NCBI GenBank assembly: GCA_021796155.1
Contig: JAJYOO010000161.1
Coordinates: 1-6,110, forward strand
DNA from: Chloroflexota bacterium
GTDB taxonomy: Bacteria; Chloroflexota; Anaerolineae; Anaerolineales; Villigracilaceae
Direction of reading: 5' to 3'
DNA length: 6,110 bases
Numbering within the stretch: the stretch's first letter is position 1; every line of letters starts with the position of its first letter. The notes under the pieces are model-generated. The model worked only from the letters and a program-made list of their open reading frames with translations, did no database searches and was not told the DNA's origin. The position numbers and the translations under genes were made by a program. Below are positions 4,279 through 6,110 of the stretch, in pieces.

Positions 4279-6078
4279 TTGCCATACCTTGAATTGTTGA
4301 AAAACCACATTGACATAACCAAATTGCCTTTTAGCGACAGGGACTCACGTTTATTGATTTTCAAAACACCCGGTCAAAGCCGCTTATATTTAAAACTCGC
4401 CGAACGTTTGACCGGGATCGAGCCTGGGATCGAATCATATTTGCAACGCCCACCATTTATCGAGGAAATCCGTTTGATTGATGAGCGCGGCACTCCACTG
4501 GATTTCGAGGTTTCATCCACACCCTATCTCTTGACATTTCATACGCGGGTGGGCAATTTCGGACTCGTATTCCAAGACAGGCGAACACTGTCGTGGCGGA
4601 TTCCGCCCAACGTCAAAGCGGGGTTATGTTTCCACGTATCGCCGCAATATTGGAAAAGAACGCAGGAAGGCGGCACTTTCAAATCCATCCGCAACGTGAC
4701 GTATCACTCCAACGGAAAAGTCATTGATAACCAAATCACTCCAACAGACGGAGGGTATACAGTCCATTTTATTGTTCTGGGCGAAGAGGACACAACAATC
4801 ACCCTGACCATATACCCGGAACACGGGCAGAGTGGCGAGTTCCAGCCCTTTTCGCAATCTTCGACGGCAGCCAAAGAAAGATGGAGCGAATGGTTCGACC
4901 GCGTCCCACCTGTAGCTGAACGTTATCAGCAGATGTACGCTTACTCGTGGTGGGTCATGGCAAACAACATCATCAGCCCGCAGGGAAATGTGTTGTATGA
5001 ATCAATGTCTCCATCGAAACTTTCTTACGTGGGACTCTGGTTATGGGATAACGCCATGCACAGTCTGGCGTATCGTTATGTGGATGCAAACCTGGCCCGC
5101 AATCAAATACGCGGCATGTTGGCCCAGCAATTTCCAAACGGTATGCTGCCAGATGCGGTTTATGATGACGGTGTAGTGTCCACGATTGACCATCCAATTG
5201 TCGGCCAGGTGACCAAGCCACCATTGCTTGCGTGGGCCGCGCTCAAGCTTCATGAGACCGACCCGGATTTTAACTTCCTCAAGGAAATTTATATTCCGCT
5301 GGTTCACTCGAACGCGTGGTGGTTACACATGAACGATGACGATGGAGATGGTCTGGCGCAATACAATCATCCATATTCCTCCGGTTTGGATAACAGTCCG
5401 CTGTGGGATTACGGGATGCCTGTCGAATCGCCGGACCTGAATACGTATTTGTGCGTCCAAATGGGATCGCTTGCGGTGATCGCCGAGACGCTTGGCATAC
5501 ATTCCGAAAGCATCATGTGGCGCAAGCGCGCCGCGTCCATTGTCAACCGGATGATTAAAGATTTTTGGGATGAAGAAGCCGGATTGTTCTGGGCACTTCA
5601 CGAGGAGAAACGCGTCCCGGTGGTGACGCCGTTCAATTTGTATCCGCTCTGGACGGGGCAATTGCCGGACGCGATCCGGAATCGCCTGATCGCCCATCTG
5701 ACCAATCCCGATGAATTCTGGGGCGAGTTCCCGATCCCGACCGTGGCGAAGAACGATCCGCATTACGATCCCAATTCCATGTGGCGCGGACCGACGTGGG
5801 CGAACATCAACTATTTTTTTATCGAGGCGCTTCATCAGGTAAACGAACATAACCTGGCCAATACCTTACGCGAAAAGACGATGGATCTCATTATGAAAAA
5901 CAATACAGTTGCTGAATATTACAACTCGAATACCGGAGCGATCCCAGAGAACGCCGCCCTGGCTTTTGGCTGGACGGCGTCCGTTTTTATTGATCTTGCC
6001 ATTCAAGCCAGCCGTCCATCAAAAGACGGCAAAATTCAAGACAGCAAAAGGGGTTTTATCGAGGAGCCTGAAACATGA
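4279..6078 (+). CDS. GH63-like (MGH1-type) glycoside hydrolase
   Basis: The protein has 599 residues, no signal peptide, and is probably cytoplasmic. Residues 1 to about 205 look like a beta-rich N-terminal domain. Residues about 210-580 are an (alpha/alpha)6 barrel with GH63-family landmarks: GLWLWDNAMH (252-261), FPNGMLPD (285-292), DDDGDGL (353-359), SGLDNSPLWD (368-377), MWRGPTWANINYF (501-513), EYYNSNTG (546-553) and FGWTASVFIDL (563-573). By analogy with characterised GH63 enzymes, Asp371 is the probable general acid and Glu546 the general base, with inverting hydrolysis of an alpha-glycoside. Mannosylglycerate or glucosylglycerate, trehalose-like sugars and short alpha-glucans are all possible substrates. 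The TTG start is supported by AAAGGAG. It begins 36 nt after the end of the interrupted methyltransferase, and its stop overlaps the next start (ATGA). Control by the LacI-family repressor is plausible for a sugar enzyme; a link with the HgcAB-like genes is not evident. Confidence 0.9.
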   Translation: MPYLELLKNHIDITKLPFSDRDSRLLIFKTPGQSRLYLKLAERLTGIEPGIESYLQRPPFIEEIRLIDERGTPLDFEVSSTPYLLTFHTRVGNFGLVFQDRRTLSWRIPPNVKAGLCFHVSPQYWKRTQEGGTFKSIRNVTYHSNGKVIDNQITPTDGGYTVHFIVLGEEDTTITLTIYPEHGQSGEFQPFSQSSTAAKERWSEWFDRVPPVAERYQQMYAYSWWVMANNIISPQGNVLYESMSPSKLSYVGLWLWDNAMHSLAYRYVDANLARNQIRGMLAQQFPNGMLPDAVYDDGVVSTIDHPIVGQVTKPPLLAWAALKLHETDPDFNFLKEIYIPLVHSNAWWLHMNDDDGDGLAQYNHPYSSGLDNSPLWDYGMPVESPDLNTYLCVQMGSLAVIAETLGIHSESIMWRKRAASIVNRMIKDFWDEEAGLFWALHEEKRVPVVTPFNLYPLWTGQLPDAIRNRLIAHLTNPDEFWGEFPIPTVAKNDPHYDPNSMWRGPTWANINYFFIEALHQVNEHNLANTLREKTMDLIMKNNTVAEYYNSNTGAIPENAALAFGWTASVFIDLAIQASRPSKDGKIQDSKRGFIEEPET

Positions 6079-6110
6079 ACTCCTTTTTTGCTGAGAAGAC
6101 AGCAGAGGAT
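6075..6110 (+). CDS. Start of the next gene, cut by the window edge
   Basis: The ATG at 6075 overlaps the TGA of the GH63-like gene (ATGA) and has GAGGAG at 6061-6066, 8 nt upstream. Twelve codons are visible, MNSFFAEKTAED, with no stop before the edge. The overlap and ribosome-binding site suggest a translationally coupled partner of the glycoside hydrolase. Too little is present to name a function. Confidence 0.65.
   Translation, partial: MNSFFAEKTAED

Noticed and set aside
5323..5850. Minus-strand 175-codon open frame inside the GH63-like gene
   Set aside because: It is antisense to the most conserved catalytic part of the hydrolase; its Arg/His-rich composition is typical of a shadow frame.
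1..6110. CRISPR array, tRNA, rRNA, transposase or phage genes
   Set aside because: I saw no regularly spaced repeats, no cloverleaf or rRNA-like sequence, and no transposase or phage protein motifs.

Overview
The window looks like bacterial DNA of moderate GC, gene-dense, probably from an anaerobic, saccharolytic lineage. An Anaerolineae-like Chloroflexota is my best guess, inferred only from the mix of genes (an HgcA-like corrinoid protein, a two-motif ferredoxin, a GH63-like hydrolase and a LacI regulator). No rRNA or other marker gene is present to confirm it.

Layout: a LacI-family repressor reads leftward from 882 and runs off the left edge. A roughly 300-bp divergent intergenic region (883-1183) holds a 14-bp perfect LacI-type palindrome, an extended -10 on the plus strand and a second, imperfect operator-like site. 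Plus-strand genes follow: a small SRPBCC-fold protein (1184-1633); a hairpin; a 540-residue fusion of a class I SAM methyltransferase with an HgcA-like corrinoid domain and a five-helix membrane tail (1744-3366); a short ferredoxin in the HgcB position (3372-3623); an ICMT/PEMT-type membrane methyltransferase interrupted by an in-frame TAG (3679-4104, with its conserved tail continuing to 4242); a GH63-like glycoside hydrolase (4279-6078); and the first 12 codons of another gene that overlaps it by ATGA.

The centre of interest is the fusion gene plus ferredoxin. Residues 262-405 of the fusion carry the hallmarks of HgcA, the corrinoid protein of mercury methylation, including the cap-helix Cys in NVWCAA, and the five C-terminal hydrophobic segments match HgcA topology. 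The next gene, 5 nt downstream, is a small ferredoxin, as hgcB is to hgcA. The pair differs from canonical HgcAB: there is an N-terminal SAM methyltransferase domain, Lys is replaced by Gly in the cap helix, the loop between the last two membrane helices is altered, one Cys of the ferredoxin's first cluster motif is Val, and the terminal Cys pair of HgcB is absent. It is best read as a divergent HgcAB-like methyl-transfer system whose substrate is unknown. Mercury methylation is possible but not shown. The SRPBCC protein and the second methyltransferase may be accessory parts.

Two sequence-integrity points matter. The first 28 bases of the window are a 27/28 inverted copy of the repressor's own start region, which suggests a fold-back chimera at a contig end or an invertible segment. 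The amber codon in the ICMT-type gene is either a real lesion or a base error.
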